From Chlamydomonas reinhardtii (taxonomy: Eukaryota > Chlorophyta > Chlorophyceae > Chlamydomonadales > Chlamydomonadaceae), in contig NC_057005.1 of NCBI RefSeq assembly GCF_000002595.2, forward strand, positions 4,643,422 through 4,707,421: a stretch of 64,000 nt of DNA, given 5' to 3'. Below the pieces are notes generated by a model. It was not told the origin of the DNA. It made no database searches and saw only the letters and a program-made list of their open reading frames with translations. Below, piece by piece: positions 34,491 to 45,297 of this stretch (its first letter is position 1; every line of letters starts with the position of its first letter). The position numbers and the translations under genes were made by a program.

Positions 34491-35201
34491 GATTCCGAGT
34501 TAAATACTAGTTCAGGGCCGACCAGGGCAAGACAAGAAGGTTGGAGAAGCGTTTGCCACTTTCCCCGCGTTGCCTAAACTTCTCCTTGCGCTAATAGCTA
34601 TACATCTTCCGCTAACTTATCAGGGTCACATTTTGGTAAGAACGTGAAGGCAAGGCCGAAAGACGAAGCCGAAGGCAAGACAAACGAAGTTGCAAAGTTA
34701 CTGAGCTTGTGTTGGACGGTTCGAGGGGCCTTTGTTGTATTGGCAATATTAAACTTTAGTTGGTGTAGTTGTCACAAGATGCCATTGCCCATGCGTGCAC
34801 CTCCCATCGTCTGCACGAAAAGAGAGAGCTTCCCCCCACGCGGCTCAGCTTGCGACCTTGTACTCCTAATCTCTAGCCAGCCCCCGCATGGACGTTCTAA
34901 CGACCTCATCGGCAGAGCGCCTGTTAACGGGCAGCCCAACACAGTCGGGCGATACTGGCCAGGACCTAGCGTTGCCAGCCCAGCTCGAACTGACTCCCCG
35001 GCTCATGCTTTCCAGACTTCCGGGCCGCTCAGCGTCCGTGTACACGGACAGCCATACGCGCATTTCAACACGCAATCCATCGCCGATCATCTCGCAAAGG
35101 CCCGCATCCATGTCGCACACTCGCTGCAACCACGAGCCAACCACCGCATCCGTCTACATCCCCTGCGCCCCTGCATTTCCCTACACCCCTGCAAGCCCCG
35201 C
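34491..35201. promoter_or_regulatory. Mg2+ transporter upstream region and NHL/BTB copy B 3' UTR
   Basis: 711 bp between two minus-strand genes. Sequence from about 34500 to 34780 is AT-richer and probably holds the transporter promoter and 5' UTR. I found no coding frame with support. Confidence 0.4.
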
Positions 35202-37699
35202 TCAAGTAGTCCTGGTGCCCGCCGCACCCCTCGACGCTGCCCCAATCCCGGCCGCCGCCACCGCCGCCGCGGCTGAGGCCGCTGCCGCCCGCCGCGCCGC
35301 TGCCAGGTGCAGCTGGAAAGCCAGGTCCGGCGCCGCCGCCATCAGCCGCCGTACGGCATCGGGCGCAGCCTCCATAATCTGCAGGTGCCGCGCCACGTAC
35401 CAGGACCGCAGCCGCGCCAACAGCTGCGAGAAAGGCGTGGCGTCGATGGACTGAGGCTGGAGGTTGGGATGCCGCAACTGGGGCGGCTGCGGCCGACCGG
35501 CGTGGATGGAATTGGGCCCGTGCGAACCGGCTTGCCGCTCGTCCTCGTCAGTGTCGCCAGTACCCGCGGCCGCTGCGGCTAGGTCAGCAGGTGGAGGCTC
35601 GTCTTTGGGCCCGTCAGGGGTGGGCGGGGCGCCGCCACCAGCCAGGTGCTCGGCCCATGCCAGGTGCTCGACCACGGTCTCCGGGGACAAGGTTGCCAGG
35701 ATGTGCACCTGCACCTCGTGGCATAGCTCCGGCAGCAGCAGCCGGTCCGCCAGCTCCGCGAGCGCATGCATTGCCGCCGGCTCGGTGGGCAGCGGCGCAC
35801 TGCCCGTGTACAGCCAGCGCAGCAGCAGCGCGAAGGCGTCGGCGTCCGCGTCCGGCAGCTCCAGCTCCGCCGCAGCGCCGTCCGCGAACGTGTCCGCCGC
35901 CAGGCGCTGCCGGAAGTAGTCGCAGCGCGCGGCCAGGATGGCCCGGTGCACCGCGAAGTGGCGGCCGCCGACGCGCAGGGTGAGGTCGGAGGTGGCGTCG
36001 GGCGGCGAATCCAGCAGAGAGCCCAGGTCGGAGGCCAACGAGCGCGGCGGCCCGCCGTCTGCGCCCACGAATGGCCTGAGCCCCACGTCCTCGCGCTCCC
36101 AGCCCGTGCCGCCGCGCCCTGGCCCGCCGCCCCCGGCAGCGCCTGTTCCGCCTCCGGCGCCGCTCTTCAGCCCGGGCCCCGTCATGCAGGCCGGCGGCGT
36201 CAGCCCAAGGTCCAGCAGCACCAGCGCGCGTTGGCTGAAGCTGCAGAGGCACAGGTACCCCGAGCCGGGCAGGATGCTGGGCCACGACAGCTGGCCCTCC
36301 AGCTCGGCGCCGCCGGCGACCGTGGCCACGGCGCCGCCGGGCGACACCCGCCGCAGCGCCGTCGTTTCGCCGTCGTCCTTGTGGTCGGTGACGTAGGCCA
36401 TGCCGGCGGCGTCGACGCAGATGCCCGAGATGCGGCTGAAGCGCGCGGCGGCGCCGTCGGCGGCGTCGGCGGAGCCCTCCTGGTCGGACCGCCCCGCGAG
36501 CAGCTCCGGCAACGGCATGAGAGGCGCGGCCGCCGTCGCATTTGCCTTCGATCCTTCGTCATCGGCTGGCGGTTCCGGGATTTGCAGCCGATATATTGCA
36601 GTGTCTGTGCTGTATAGGAGGTAGGGACCACCGACGCGCTCCGCTGCGTCGCTGGGACAACCTCGGCCCTCGCCTGTGCCCGCCGCGCTTCTGGCGTCCC
36701 CTGATGGCACGAAGGCGAGCCCCGTGATGTCCGAGTCCGCCACCAGCAGCGTCGTGACGACCGCCTCCTCCTCTTCCTCCTCCTGCCCGTTTCCCTGCTC
36801 CTCCACCCCTTGCGCCGCTGCCTCCCCAAGCCGCCGCTGCACCCCCGCCGGCGGCCGCTGAGTCCCCAAGTCAGCAGCGCGTGCCGAGCCCAGCGGCGCG
36901 TCAGCGGCGCGCCAAGAGCGCGGCAGCGTGACGCGGCACAGCCGCGCGCAGTCCGCCAGATACAGACAGCCGGCGTGGTCCGAGGTGACGAAACGGGCGC
37001 AGCTGAAGCGCGCGGTGGCGCCGACGCCGTCTGCGGCCTCGGCCTCGTCGTCATCGAGGGCGCCGCCACGCAGGCAGCCTGCCACCAAGGACAGCACTGT
37101 GCCGTTCAGGCTGAGCACCGCCTGGCCGTCCATGAGGTACACTTGCTGCGACCAGGCGCACCTGCAGAGGGTGGACAGGGTGGGGGGGGGGGCAGGGCGC
37201 GGACGGGGAGCTCCTGAGACACAGAGGCAGTAAGGGACCCGGCAGCTTGCTGCTCTGCTGTGTCTCCGCTGCGGCCATAGGGGCCCGTGACCCGCCTTCT
37301 GCCTGCTGTGTGCGAGTGACGCTGCGTGGTGTGCTGCCATGGACTCGCTGGTGTCGCGCTGTGGTGTGCCGCCGTGGACATTCCGACGCGTTGAGCGTAC
37401 CAGGTGGGGTCACGAATCATCCTGCTCCCGACGTAGGGCTCATCGCCGTCCTCGCCGCCCGCGCCCAAGGGGCCGCAAGAGGAGGTGAACAGCTGCAGGC
37501 CGCCCAGCCTCAAGCCGACGCCGCTGCGGGCCGTTGCGCCTGGGAGGTCGCGGAGCTCTCCAGACGAGAGGGCGACGAGGGTCTCCGGCAACCCTCCGTG
37601 GAACCGCGTGGTCGTGCCCCGAGGATAGCCGCCCTCAAAGACGCCCACGCTGCATTTCAACAAGTGCATCGGCGGCCCGTAACCTGCAAGAGATGTCAT
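35202..37699 (-). CDS. NHL-repeat / BTB-POZ protein (copy B)
   Basis: Two exons, 37699-37401 and 37161-35202, give 752 residues; the junction reads DPTW then CAWSQQVYLMDG. NHL-like propeller segments cover about residues 110-370 (FVTSDHAGCLYLADCARLCR; ISGICVDAAGMAYVTDHKD; LRRVSPGGAVATVAGG). A BTB/POZ domain lies at about 485-590 (SDLTLRVGGRHFAVHRAIL ... LLLRWLYTGS), then a BACK-like tail with an acidic/Pro insert (GTGDTDEDERQ). The paralogue is the plus-strand gene at 7833-10074, with the same domain order. The BTB block is nearly identical at DNA level while the propellers are very different. The likely role is CUL3 ubiquitin ligase adaptor, by family. The ATG at 37699 is the first in frame; a CTTGCAG 16 nt downstream could be a competing acceptor, so the first residues are uncertain. 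Confidence 0.78.
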
Positions 37700-38790
37700 A
37701 CTTCTTGCTTTGCGGATGTCAAAGCTCAACTGTATTGACGCTTTACATGCTTCACTTGCGATTGGTTGTATACCGTAGGGTGCGCCCTGTTAGTGTAGAA
37801 GTATGGCAACTTGTCCACTGACTATTGCAGTTACCGTATAGAGCTAGCCTCGGCGTGACAATGCCTGACAGATATGCACAGGAACCCCGCCCATTCCCGT
37901 GCCTCGCCTCCGCGACTTCCCGTGCTATCCCCAAGGCGCTATCCGGCGCTATCCCGGAAGGAATGCTCCAGTCATCAACCCTTACTGACCTCCCTGGCCT
38001 CGTTTGAGATGGACGTGGAGCTTATGCAGCTACTTGCGGGCGGGTGAGCGGTGGAGCAGCTGGAGCTTATGCAGCTAGAGCAGGCTAGAGCCACAGCCTG
38101 CCACAGGCTATGACTACCATGGGCCGTACCGCTCTTCACGTTCTTAGCGCCCCCCTTGACGGCGGCTGCCTTTTGCATCGCCATGCGTAGCCAGTACCAC
38201 TCAGTCCCCGCGTGAGATGTCGTCAAGCGACGCTGCGTCCTGTCTCCCCTTCGTCCTGTCCGCAGAACCATCTCAAAAGCACACGGAAGATTCGAGTTCA
38301 TCTTCGGCTGGTCATCAAATCCTTTCACTAGCTTTTCCTCACGTAACCTTGCTTTGGCATCAGCGCCTGCCGCAGCCTTCTGCCAGGCACGTACCGGAGA
38401 CAAAGCGTGGGCAGCCAGGAGATAGGGGGAGAACACGTAGCTAGGGGGATTTCGGCAGTACCGTATTCAGGTGAATGAGGCGACCGACCTAACGGCATCG
38501 ACACGGGGCAGCTGTCCCGATGGAAGAAATTTGCTAAACAAACGCAGTAATCACTGACGGTAGCAAGAAACCAACGTATCGGGCTAGTGAACCACATGAG
38601 CAAACACCACCCCTCACGCAGCACCTTCCATTACGCCATTGCGTGCGCGGTCCATCCCCACATGTCCCCGCACTCGAGGCGCTACACGATGCGAGTTCAT
38701 GCCATGTGTCCGTACATTATCACACAGACATGAAACGTGCAAGCAAGGTCCGTGCCTCTGAGCCTCTGAGCCTCTCTACATCACCCGGTG
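37700..38790. other. Intergenic region with one unassigned open frame
   Basis: 1.1 kb between the NHL/BTB copy B start and the GT69 stop codon. It contains the minus-strand open frame described separately (37975-38436), two nearby copies of GGAGCTTATGCAGCTA (about 38021 and 38063), and otherwise nothing I recognise. Confidence 0.4.
37975..38436 (-). CDS. Unassigned open reading frame, doubtful
   Basis: A 153-codon minus-strand frame without an ATG at its start. The middle reads like protein (KARLREEKLVKGFDDQPKMN; TEWYWLRMAMQKAAAVKGG) with mixed charged and aromatic residues unlike the Ala/Pro/Arg noise of shadow frames here. CTGGCAG at about 38385 could be an acceptor. It might be an exon of an unannotated gene, a transcribed leader of the NHL/BTB gene, or chance. 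I do not recognise a family. Confidence 0.2.
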   Translation of the reverse strand: MFSPYLLAAHALSPVRAWQKAAAGADAKARLREEKLVKGFDDQPKMNSNLPCAFEMVLRTGRRGDRTQRRLTTSHAGTEWYWLRMAMQKAAAVKGGAKNVKSGTAHGSHSLWQAVALACSSCISSSCSTAHPPASSCISSTSISNEAREVSKG

Positions 38791-41700
38791 CTAGTTGTGG
38801 GTGGCAGCGCTGCCATCCTTGGCGTTCCGCCGCCGCTGCTCCGCCCGCCTCTCCTCCAGGTAGGCGGCCGTGTGGTTGGGCCATGCCAGGTCGCGGAGGG
38901 TCGCGCCGGGGAAGTCGGCCACGTCCGCAGAGGGCACCAGGTTGATACACTCGTACTGTTCCAGCAGGGAGCGGGCGATGGGAAGAGGTTGAAGATACCC
39001 GCCCACACTAAACCGAACCAGCACAGGAAATCCCAACTGACCATGCAAGGTAGGTTGAAGATAGCAGCTAATAGCTGGCAGGCCGTGCGGCGGCGGCTGG
39101 GAATGCGCGGCGCGCTCGTGCATACTCGTATTCGGGCCGTCATTGGGCGGTGGTGGCGGCGCATCGCATGTAATTGGGCACCAGTGCACCACACACGCAT
39201 GCGCCCATAAACACGGGCTGCCCCAGCAGTGCGCTGGAAATTCGCACACACAGATGAAAGCACCCGCGAACAACATAAGCAGCAAGGTGTGTGTGGCGGC
39301 TCGATCACACCCTGCTGATGCACCCAACCACATACATGCCATGGCAGACCTGTGGCAGCAGCCCTCCGCACCCCGTTCCCACCTGCATGTGCGGGCTGGG
39401 AGGCAACCAGCCGCCACCCACCGCCGGGCCCAGCGTCCGCACCAGCACCACGGGCGCCCGGGCCGGCGCGGGCCCCGGCGCACTGCTGCTGCTCGCGCCG
39501 TTTGCTGCATGTGAAGGTGCCGGTGACTTCGCGCTGCCGCCGCTTGCTCCGCCGCCGCCGCCTGCAGAGCTGGTAATGCCGGCAGAGGTTGCGAGTAGCT
39601 CTGCGAGGGCCACGGCCACAGCGAGCGGCTGCTGCAGTGGCTGCAGCTGCAGCTGCTGCGCCTTTGCCGGCGGAGTTGGCGGCTGCGGTGGCGGTGAGGA
39701 GGTCGAGGGCGGTGGCGTGGCCACCCGGCGTGCCAGTGCGGCCCACTCGCCCTCCAGACAGCTGCGCAGTGTCGACAGCGGCGGCTGCGGAGGCGGCGCC
39801 GCCCACGCGCTGGTGCTGCTGATGGCGGCGGTCACGGCAGCCGCAGCAGCCGTCATGTTGCCGGTGGTGCGGGGACTGACGGTGCTGTTGTGTGCTGGAA
39901 GGGGCGGGCAGCCAACGGCTGCCCGCGGACCTGTGGATCGCGAGGTTGGGGGAATCGGGAGGGGCTGGGCGAGCTAGCGTAGCACACCGTGTTGATGTTC
40001 GGGGTATCCGGTCAGCCAACAGGGCAAACACCATGCAGTGACACGGCCATACGCCGGAGTACTTATGCGCACAGCGTGCGCATATAGCTTGCTTGACATA
40101 TCAAAGTGATAAGCCCTGTATATGTGTAAGGTGACGACTCTCGTATACAGTAACCTGAAGCCGTAACTAGTCGAGACACTAGTTTGAGCCCCTAGAACGT
40201 TCCTCTCAGCCCGGGAATGCTCTAAACCTCAACACACCGTGCACACGCGTCACTCGGGTACCGTACGTTGTCGCCACAGGTAGGCGGTCAACTGGCCCGG
40301 ACAGGATGAGCAAGTATACCCGAGGCACGCTGGGACGTCATACCCCCAACTATCGCGACAGGCAAGCACGCACGCACGCACCCGCCGCCAGCGCTGCGTC
40401 TATGTCGGGCGGGGTGAGGCCGGCCCGCGCCGCCTGCCACCACAGCCCGCCCAGGTCCAGCTTGAGCTGCGTCACCTGAGGTGGCGGGTGCGGCGGCGGG
40501 CAGCAAATGAGCCACACGCAGTCTTGGGCAGCCGTCAGGTAGGCCGACGACGCCTCGGCTGCCATCGCGTTCGCTATTTCGGGGCGCACGTGCTGTTTCA
40601 CGGTGCCGTTCGGAGGCCGTCCGAGGAGTGAGCGAGCACCCACATTTACCCCTGGGTCCACCCACACGCAAGCACGTACGGACGCGCGCACCTGCTGCAG
40701 CGTGCGAGGCCGCACCGGCGGTGCGGCTGCCGCGTCATCGGCGGCTGCCGGCTGCTGCTGCTGCGCCAGCTGCGCCCAGGTGAGCATGGGCGCGCCGTGG
40801 AACCAGTCCTCGTGCAGCCCCGTGTCGTGGTAAGGCACATACGACAGCCTGGCGTCAGTGGCGTGTGGCGGGGGGGGGAAGTCCAGGCGTAGAGGGTCAG
40901 GGCATACGCGCGACCGGTTAGCCCGGTCAGAGTGTAACGCAGCGGAGCCAGATGAGGGCTCAACGGGGTCACAATGTAAGAGCCCTTGGCTGTGAGACTC
41001 CATCCCAGCGGCTCCTCAATCCCTGCTCCGCTCTGCTCCACTCCGCTCCCGCGCTCCCTTACAGCGGAGGCCGTCGGGCCGACAGCTAACCATGCACGGC
41101 CGCACGTGCACCAAACAACGGCCTGCATCGCGCCAGCGTCAGGCTCCATGAGAAACAACATGCACCACCACGCCAGGCCTGGCACGCCACACCTGGCACG
41201 CCACGGCACGCCACGCCCGTGCGCCACGCTCTCGCCCGCACGCCCTCGCTCACCTGACCCCTGGATCCACCACCACGCGGCTGTGTCCCAGGCGGTGCAG
41301 GTCGTGGCACAGCAGGCTGCACTCGCTGGCGTCGCACTCGCCCCCTGCCGCACCACCACCAGCACCACCACCACTGCGAGACCGCCGGAAGCGCAGCTGC
41401 GGGTAGAGCGCCTCGTCAGCAGCGGCAGCGGCAGCGGCAGCGGCAGCCTCGTCGGCACCAAGTGCATTAATGCCGCTGCCGCCGGTAGTGTTTTGTGTGG
41501 TGTTGGTGGCGGCGCTGGTGGTGTTCGTGGAAGGCAAGAAGGATGTGGTGCTGCCACCCGCGGCGCCAGCTGTCATGCCTGGGGCGCTGGCTTTAGGTTG
41601 TGCCTCCGCCGCCGCCGCCGCCACCGCCGCGGCCGTTACAGCAGCTACTGCCAGCGGTGGCGACGTTGGCGGCGGCCGTGGCGGCGGCGGCAGGAAGGGC

Positions 41701-44700
41701 GCGGCGTTGAGCACTGCGGCTCCGTTCCAGCAGCAGAAGGCGGCAGTGGGCAGCCCCAGGGCCAGACGCAACGCGGAGGGGCCGTGGTGGGGGGCGATGG
41801 GCGGCCGCTTGTCAAACTGCGGGGGTGCATGGGTGGGTGCAGGGTTACATGGTTACCCGGCTTCAGGTTACAGGCAAGCAGGGCGGGCGGCGTCGCTAGG
41901 CTGCAAAGGCTGGCTCCTTCAAGCCCGCGGCGGCTCATGCGGCTACATACGTTCTCACCCTCCTGCCGGTCACGTCGCGCGCCACCCTGCGTCGAGTAGG
42001 GGTCACGTGAGCCAAACCCAACGAGTCAATTGATTGTGAGCGGTGTTGGCAAGCCGCAAACGGCTGTCCTTCGTTGAAAGCGTGTCGACTTCTTTCCATC
42101 TGCTGGCCCCAGGGCCGTAGGCCCAGACCCCAGTATGTGCCGCCCAAGCAGAACCACCCCCGCCCCGCCACCCAACCACCGCCGCCGGAGCTACCTGTGA
42201 AGCTCACCATATGTCATAGAACTCGTACGGCCGCTTGCCGTCCCAGCGGTGCCCCGCCGCCGCCATGCGCTGCGCCGACAGCACATCCACCAGCGCCTCC
42301 GCCCCCGCCGCCACTGCCGCCCCCAGCTCCACTGCCGCCTCAACCACCGACCGCGCCGTCTCATTGACGCCGCCGGTTGCCGCCGCCGCCATCAGCTCCT
42401 CAACATTCCCCTCCCCCAAGGCCGCCTCCTCGTTTCCCTCCCTGTTGCTGCCATCCTCCCGCAGCAGCACGCGGCGGCTGTAGCCAGCCCTGCGGCTACT
42501 GCTGCTGCGACTGCTGCGGCTGCGTTGGCGGCGGCGGTCACCCACGCGGTCAAAGTCCAGGCCACAGGTCAGATCAGCACCCAGGCCGTGTCCGAGCTGC
42601 AGCAGTCGCAGCAGGTGGGGGGCGCAGACGTATACGTCGTTCAGGAAGAGCAGCCGATCAGGTCGGAAGGCGGCGGCGCCCGCCAGGTGCCTATAACGCG
42701 GCGAAGGCGGCTGGCGGCCGGCAGCGGAGTGGCCGGCAGCAGCAGAGTGGTTAGTCGGTGAGGAGGAGGAGGAATCGGCAGATGAGGGGGGACCGAGCTG
42801 CTGCTGAGAGCTGCTGTTGCGGGCGGCGTTGTCATTGCTGCTGCTGGCACTGGGGCGGCTGGTGTTGCTGCTGGTGGTGTTGCTGTGCCGGGCGGCGCCG
42901 TTGTGGTGCAGGACCCTGAGCCCGCCGTCCAGTAGCGCCTGGTCCAGGACCTGCATGCATGGGAGCGCCGCGCAGCATTATTCACCGAGTGAGCCGCCCG
43001 ACTGCGCCGTACTGCCCATCATGTACACGTACAGCCTGACACGGCACCCGCCAAGCCGCCACACTGGGCCCCTTCACTCCATCACCTCATCCACAGCCCC
43101 TCCCTTGCAACCCTCGCCCCGCTCCCACCTGGTTGCGCACCGACGCCAGGAACTCAATGCGGTGCTGCCGCGGCGCCCGCCGCAGCGCTCCTCGGGTCAC
43201 CACCGCGTTGGGCACGCCCAGCACGTCCAGCAGCGCCGCCAGCGCCATAAGCCACTCGGGCGTGGCGTCGCTGCTGCCTGACTCATAGATGGACACGGCA
43301 ACTGGCGGCTGCGGCGGCTGCAATGGCTGCTGTGGCGGAGCAAGGCTGGCTGCTGACGTGCCCTGGAACGCGGCGGTAGCGGTTGATGATGTGGATGTGA
43401 TTGTGGGTGCGGGTGCGGGTGCGTCGCTGCTGGCGGTGCTGTTTCCGGCGCCGTCCACGCTGCGGGTGCTGGAGGCGGCAGCGCCGTGCGACATCATTGC
43501 TACAGCCCGCAGCAACTCCAGCGACCAGAACGGCAGTAGCAGCTCCGCCTGCCTCAGGTTTGCCGCCACCAGCACCCGCGGCCAGCGGGAGGCGGCGGAG
43601 GCGGGGCCAAAGGCTACGCCGGCTTCGTTTCCACCACCGGCGCCTGTGATATTTCCTTGCGCGTACATCCCGCCATCTGGTTGATGCGGCTGCGGCTTCA
43701 ACTGCTGTGGCTGCTGCCGCTGTCCCAAGGCCTCCAGCGCGGGCCCCAATGGCGGCCGCCGCCACCAAGGCTCGTTGGCCACCGGCAGCGTGGGGTCGTG
43801 TGGGCACAGCACACTGGGGCCCTGCGCCCGCATCGCCGTCACCAGTTGCAACGCGTCAGGCAGCAGCGCCGCCGCCAGAGGCTCGCCCTCCAGACCGCCG
43901 CCGCCGCCGTTGCCGCTGCCGGCGCCATGGACGCCGCCGCCACCGTTGTCGCCATCGCCGCTGGCGCCGGGGCGGTCACGAGCTGTGCTCCGCAGCAAGT
44001 CGCGGTCTCTCGCGTGCAGGTCCTGAAGCAACGCCGCAGCACTGCGTGGCGCGGCCGGCGGCAGCAGCGCCAGCGCCGCCGTCAGCGCTGCCGCCGCGGC
44101 GGCGTGGTGTGCGGGCGAGGTGGCGGCCAGCTGCAGGAGCTGCTCCGCCCGGCCGCGAACAGCCGCCGCTGCGTCCTGCACGTGCGCGCAGCGGCGCACC
44201 CCATCACGTCAGCGAGCTGCAAACATAGCCCAACCGTGCAGATCAGCGCACCCGGTGTGTGCCGGAAGGGCATCCCCCTGCCACGCCGTGCTGGGTGCTT
44301 GCAGCGGCACGTGCGTACCGCTTCCGCAACTGCACTCACAGCCCACCTGTCGCGATGCCGCCAGCGGCACCCCAGCCCAGGCCGGCAGCAATGCAGGCAT
44401 CGGCGGCGGTGCCTGCTCCCGTCGCCCAGGTGATTGCCGGACTAGGTGTTGCCCTTGCTCCTGCTCCTCGCCTGCGGCCACCGCCGTCGCCTCATGCTGC
44501 CGCCGCTGGTCCAGTTGCTGCTGCGTGACCACGGCGCCACGTGGCGGCGCCCGCCTGAAGCCCGTGCCGGTGCCGCCCTCTCCCGTCGCCGGCGGCGCCG
44601 CCACCCATTCCCAAATGTTTGCAGACCCACCACCGACAGAGCTGCTGGCAGTCCCGCCGCTGCGGCCCCATGGCGAAGACCAATGCCGGCGCTGGTAGCC

Positions 44701-44937
44701 CCGGGCGTGCAGGACGCCGGCGGCAGTAGCCGTCAGCAGTAGCAGCATTGCCGTGCACACGGCACACAGCACTGTGGCACAAGCAGGCGGGAAATCAGCA
44801 CGTTCGCCACTGACGCGGCTACCGCTACTGCCTCCGCCACTGATGCTACTAACGCTTCCGCCGCTACTGCCTTCGCGAATGCCACTGCCGCGCGGGCCAG
44901 AACCGGCTTGCTCGCTGCCGGCACTGCGCTGCTGCAT
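38791..44937 (-). CDS. Glycosyltransferase family 69 (CAP59/CMT1-like) type II membrane protein
   Basis: Nine exons, 44937-44347, 44175-43129, 42950-42208, 41986-41959, 41816-41254, 40848-40692, 40475-40382, 39894-39383 and 38955-38791, give 1299 residues. A cytosolic Ser/Gly tail is followed by one membrane helix (about residues 51-76), placing the catalytic part in the Golgi lumen. GT69 motifs appear in order: VAVSIYESGSSDATPEWL, RIEFLASVRNQ, RLLFLNDVYVC (about 645), GLDFD, FYDIWVARD (about 790-798), AFCCWNGAAVLNAAPF, and a DASECSLLCHDL ... VDPGVRLSYVPY end. The family's best-known members are the Cryptococcus capsule alpha-1,3-mannosyltransferase CMT1 and CAP59. Long Ala/Gly/Ser/Asn inserts separate the motifs and make the protein about twice the fungal length. 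The WVARD motif is encoded by a 28-nt microexon. The sugar and acceptor cannot be told from sequence. The ATG at 44937 opens the frame; upstream codons have no ATG. Confidence 0.82.
41959..41986 (-). other. 28-nt microexon of the GT69 gene
   Basis: Flanked by an acceptor ending GACGCAG and a donor GTGAGAAC. One base completes the Trp codon split by the exon 3 donor, then nine codons read VARDVTGRR. Without it the frame from exon 3 to exon 5 is lost. With it the conserved YD-W-V-x-RD motif of GT69 is restored. Confidence 0.85.
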
Positions 44938-45297
44938 GCTACTCGTCACCTTACGCGCAAATTGTCGCGAACTGTCTTGGGAGTGCTGGAGGCACACTGG
45001 CAGAGGCAAGGAAGTCAAGTGCACCCGAAGGTCAACAGTCAAGGGTCAGGGGTCAAGCCAACTCTGCCTGTCCCTAAAGCTTAATGGTGTCCCTTCTCTG
45101 TTTCCAGGCTAAGAGGTCTAAACCCGGAGGATCCGCAGACCGGGTCATTCACTCAATCCGAGGTCCCTCGGGTCGCTCGGCTTTGCCTCCTGCAGCTCTT
45201 GACCCGAACTGCACCTTCCAAGTCGCTATCCCTGTCGCGTTCGGGTGCGCCCAATCAACTGATCGCAACAGCTCGACGCGTCACAGCTCGCCGTGCG
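44938..45297. promoter_or_regulatory. GT69 upstream region
   Basis: 360 bp between the GT69 start codon and the stop codon of the next minus-strand gene. It must hold that gene's 3' UTR and the GT69 promoter. The stop codon at 45298 itself lies within a TGTAA. Nothing else stands out. Confidence 0.35.

Noticed and set aside
35591-36617. Plus-strand frames opposite NHL/BTB copy B
   Set aside because: Arg/Pro/Gln-rich shadow frames without domains; the minus strand encodes a clear BTB domain.
40060-40240. Hairpin-rich stretch considered as a tRNA or small RNA gene
   Set aside because: It lies in a GT69 intron and I could not fold a cloverleaf with conserved T-loop and anticodon positions.
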